Source: CAYYAQ01 sp964469555
GTDB taxonomy: Bacteria; Planctomycetota; UBA1135; UBA2386
Direction of reading: 5' to 3'
NCBI GenBank assembly: GCA_964469555.1
Contig: CAYYAQ010000236.1
Coordinates: 1-5,295 of the forward strand
Length of the DNA stretch: 5,295 nucleotides
Below, one piece after another: positions 4,750 to 5,295 of the stretch. Numbering within the stretch: position 1 is the stretch's first letter; each line of letters begins with the position of its first letter. Below the pieces are notes generated by a model. That model ran no database searches. It was given only the letters and a program-made list of their open reading frames with translations, and had not been told where the DNA came from. A program made the translations under genes and the position numbers.

Positions 4750-5256
4750 CTACTTCTTCGAGTAGCCCAGGCGCCTGAGGATGAAGAAGACCTCGGTCCA
4801 GGTCGGAAACGGACGGCAGTTCTCCTGGCGGTAGGAATCGATCGCCTCGACAAACGCGAGGATCTCGGCATCCATCTCGACGGCCGCGTTCTTTGGCGGT
4901 GGTTTCACCGAGCGCGGGACGGATGGCGTCTTCGGGCCGGACGGCTTGACGGTGCGTTTGGGCGCGGGTGCCGGCTTGTCGACGACGAGATTGTCGACCT
5001 CTGCGAGGTTGTCGAGGGAAAGGGTCGTCTCCCCGGTGTCGCTGACGGTCGCCTTTTTCTTCGCGACGGTCTTCTTCTTCCCGGTCTTCTTGGCTGCCTT
5101 CTTGGTCGCCCTCTTCCCTGTCGCTTTCTTGGCGGTCGCTTTCTTGGCGGTCGCTTTCTTGGCTGGCGACTTCTTCGCCGCAGCCTTCTTGCCCGAAGCC
5201 TTGTGTCGCGACGCCTTCTTCGACCCTCTGCTCTTGTTCTTCACGTTCAAAGCCAT
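4750..5256 (-). CDS. Histone H1-like lysine/alanine-rich protein with a planctomycete-type C-terminal domain
   Basis: A 168-residue protein, probably binding DNA or nucleic acid through its tail. Residues 1-70 are almost only Lys, Ala, Ser, Thr and Arg with repeated A-K-K-[AST] units, like the C-terminal tail of histone H1 and bacterial H1-like proteins such as Hc1/HctB and AlgP. Residues 71-94 are an acidic, Leu/Val-containing patch (LSLDNLAEVDNLVV). Residues 95-125 are a Pro/Lys linker. Residues 128-168 form a small folded segment with AILAFVEAIDSYR-type helix (E131-R143), then RPFPTWTEV (148-156) and LGY near the end; I associate this ending with planctomycete proteins. The start is fixed: an in-frame TGA lies two codons before ATG 5256. 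GAGG lies only one base from the ATG, so the ribosome binding site is weak. The gene is convergent with uppP, with 6 bases between stop codons. A chromatin role is inferred from composition; no enzyme motif is visible. Confidence 0.88.
   Translation of the reverse strand: MALNVKNKSRGSKKASRHKASGKKAAAKKSPAKKATAKKATAKKATGKRATKKAAKKTGKKKTVAKKKATVSDTGETTLSLDNLAEVDNLVVDKPAPAPKRTVKPSGPKTPSVPRSVKPPPKNAAVEMDAEILAFVEAIDSYRQENCRPFPTWTEVFFILRRLGYSKK
5120..5164 (-). repeat. 15-bp tandem repeat, three copies, inside the H1-like gene
   Basis: Three consecutive 15-bp units, GTCGCTTTCTTGGCG on the plus strand, occupy 5120-5134, 5135-5149 and 5150-5164; only the last base of the third differs. They encode the A-T-A-K-K-type pentapeptide repeats of the basic tail (about residues 32-46). 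Near identity at the DNA level, including third codon positions, points to recent duplication and possible copy-number variation by slippage. Flanking bases are more degenerate versions of the same unit. Confidence 0.85.
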
Positions 5257-5295
5257 GCCTCAGCATCGACAATCCTTGACGTGGTCCTTGATCCA

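Noticed and set aside
5120..5164. CRISPR-like or other regular array
   Set aside because: The 15-bp units are directly adjacent without spacers and are in frame within a coding region.
4733..5272. Second minus-strand frame (179 residues, Glu/Arg/Gln-rich) over the H1-like gene
   Set aside because: It is the shifted reading of the AAG-rich repeats; the other frame gives an H1-like protein with a recognisable C-terminal segment.

Overview
The window looks like a piece of a high-GC bacterial chromosome, most likely from the Planctomycetota. Three things suggest this. The lysine/alanine-rich protein at the right end finishes in a short domain (RPFPTWTEV...LGY) that I associate with planctomycete H1-like proteins. 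The integrase fragment at the left has an N-terminus of the kind common in planctomycete tyrosine recombinases. Ribosome binding sites are strong before some genes and absent before others. The assignment is by pattern memory, not by a search.

Layout. Bases 1-408 are a mosaic edge: the last 26 codons of an unidentified plus-strand gene, a 40-codon integrase remnant on the minus strand, a near-perfect palindrome, and a complete minus-strand tRNA-Val(GAC) whose 3' end points at the integrase. That order (tRNA 3' end, then integrase) is typical of an element inserted at a tRNA, here apparently decayed or rearranged. The tRNA has C instead of the nearly universal U at position 33. Bases 409-541 hold the tRNA promoter and the leader of a possible 60-residue acidic protein (542-724).

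Bases 822-2611 are a tightly coupled two-gene operon (ATGA overlap). It encodes a soluble all-beta-looking protein with a faint DUF432 flavour, and a lipoprotein-like protein with a coiled coil, a second membrane segment and a C-terminal stretch that resembles the cytoplasmic alpha/beta domain of MscS channels, but with no channel core. This pair is the most interesting part of the window.

Bases 2750-4743 are a second coupled pair (GTGA overlap): alanine dehydrogenase (ald) and undecaprenyl-diphosphatase (uppP). All key residues of both families are visible. The first joins alanine to pyruvate, ammonium and NADH; the second recycles the lipid carrier for cell-wall synthesis. Only 6 nt past uppP, and convergent with it, lies the H1-like gene (4750-5256, minus), whose basic tail contains a 15-bp tandem repeat. 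The intergenic stretches are short (at most about 140 nt) and carry only candidate promoters and small hairpins. I do not see a CRISPR array, an insertion sequence or a recognisable defence system.
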